From Bacteroidales bacterium (GTDB lineage Bacteria; Bacteroidota; Bacteroidia; Bacteroidales; Tenuifilaceae), in assembly GCA_013376985.1 (NCBI GenBank), contig JACABB010000012.1:24256-88255 (forward strand): a DNA stretch of 64,000 bases, given 5' to 3'. Shown piece after piece: positions 63,360-64,000 of this stretch. Position numbers and translations under genes: made by a program. The number at the start of each line of letters is the position of its first letter. The stretch's first letter is position 1. Under the pieces are notes generated by a model. The model was not told where the DNA came from, made no database searches, and was given only the letters and a program-made list of their open reading frames with translations.

Positions 63360-64000
63360 CTATTGTTTTATAACTTTCTTAAATTCAAAAGTTTTACCAT
63401 TTTCAAATTTTATGAGATAAATTCCGGACACAAAATTACGTGTCTGAATTACAGTACTTTCAATAAATTCACCTTTAAATACAGATTGTCCAATAGAATT
63501 AAATATTTCAAATTTCAATTTAGTAGTATTGCCTTCGATTCTGATAATCAATTCATTTGAAACAGGATTAGGATAAACACTGATATTGCTAATGTTTTCA
63601 AAGTCATTTATTGATGTTGTCAATCTGAAATTAGCCACCAAAGTTCTGTTGGCTGTAGCCGAGAATGTGGGCAAACTTGGATTGGTCGAAATTGAATTAC
63701 CGTTTTCTGTCCAATTCACGAAGGTGTAACCTGTGTTTGCTGTGGCAGTCAAACTTACATTATCGCCGTGGTTATAGGTTCCTGCACCAGTTATAGTTCC
63801 TGAATTTACGGGGATTACACTTGCTGTAATCGGATAGGAATTTAATGTAAAATTCGCAACCAAAGTTCTGTTGGCTGTGGCCGAGAATGTGGGCAAACTT
63901 GGATTGGTCGAAATTGAATTACCGTTTTCTGTCCAATTCACGAAGGTGTAACCTGTGTTTGCTGTGGCAGTCAAACTTACGTTATCGCCGTGGTTGTATG
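63360..64000 (-). CDS. T9SS-sorted InlB-like repeat protein (5' cut by window edge)
   Basis: The frame is open to the window's end, so the Met-like codon at 63974 (actually TTG within a repeat) is not a start. The visible 213 residues hold nearly two copies of a 74-residue repeat ('TATANTGYTFVNWTENGNSI', 'STNPSLPTFSATANRTLVAN', 'SGTITGAGTYNHGDNV'), the divergent InlB B-repeat kind. A T9SS type A sorting domain follows ('ISVYPNPVSNELIIRIEGN' ... 'GIYLIKFENGKTFEFKKVI'). The copies are almost identical in DNA, with a period of 222 bases. A secreted surface protein; the N-terminal function is outside the window. Confidence 0.85.
   Translation of the reverse strand, partial: YNHGDNVSLTATANTGYTFVNWTENGNSISTNPSLPTFSATANRTLVANFTLNSYPITASVIPVNSGTITGAGTYNHGDNVSLTATANTGYTFVNWTENGNSISTNPSLPTFSATANRTLVANFRLTTSINDFENISNISVYPNPVSNELIIRIEGNTTKLKFEIFNSIGQSVFKGEFIESTVIQTRNFVSGIYLIKFENGKTFEFKKVIKQ

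Overview
The window looks like a chromosomal segment of an AT-rich Bacteroidota bacterium, most plausibly of the Bacteroidales/Marinilabiliales type. The evidence is several secreted proteins ending in type IX secretion (T9SS, Por) sorting domains, a PorZ-like protein and a possible GldN/PorN-like protein, Bacteroidota-type promoters (TTG, about 20 nt, TAnnTTTG), almost no Shine-Dalgarno sites, and one-component, TPR and Cache-type signalling genes typical of the phylum. The exact genus cannot be read from the sequence. Both window edges cut genes: a DUF2723-type membrane protein at the left and a T9SS-sorted repeat protein at the right.

Layout. 1-5.2 kb: end of a DUF2723 protein, a NodB-type polysaccharide deacetylase, an isoprenylcysteine-methyltransferase-like membrane enzyme, a membrane-tethered LuxR-type regulator next to a small paralogue of its membrane domain, an exported protein and a nucleotidyltransferase-fold protein. 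5.3-9.4 kb: an HPr-kinase-like protein, a tightly coupled two-gene unit (DUF488 protein plus an unrecognised partner) and a sulfotransferase. 9.4-17 kb: repeats, the possible GldN-like protein, a C69 dipeptidase, a Fic protein whose catalytic His is Gln, and a stand-alone proteasome-like Ntn hydrolase beside a two-TM protein. 17-24 kb: endonuclease IV, a Cache/HAMP/GAF/PAS sensor, a TPR-SpoIIE phosphatase and a PHP phosphatase. 24-38.7 kb: three large T9SS cargo proteins of 2122, 1532 and 1121 aa, with hairpins after the first two genes and between the second and third. 38.8-53 kb: a TPR histidine kinase with its LuxR-type response regulator, a DnaQ/GIY-YIG nuclease, dGTPase, a second Cache/GAF/PAS sensor, and a propeller-adenylate cyclase-HD protein flanked by two universal stress proteins. 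53-58.4 kb: RdgB, PorZ, RecO and a Wzx-type flippase. 58.4-64 kb: an accessory stretch of small minus-strand modules (HigBA, a PIN pair, Fic plus VOC lipoprotein, DUF4160/DUF2442) separated by recurring palindromic repeats.

How the parts relate. The secretion component PorZ and the sorted cargo fit one active T9SS. The signalling genes form a dense sensory neighbourhood with unusual outputs: a kinase/regulator pair, a PP2C-type phosphatase, a cAMP-making enzyme carrying its own HD domain, and two sensors with no visible output domain. The most interesting candidates for something undescribed are the proteasome-like hydrolase/membrane-protein pair, the DUF488 pair, the cyclase-HD fusion between two Usp genes, and the hairpin-delimited cassette array at the right end. 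No tRNA, rRNA, CRISPR array, transposase or integrase was recognised.
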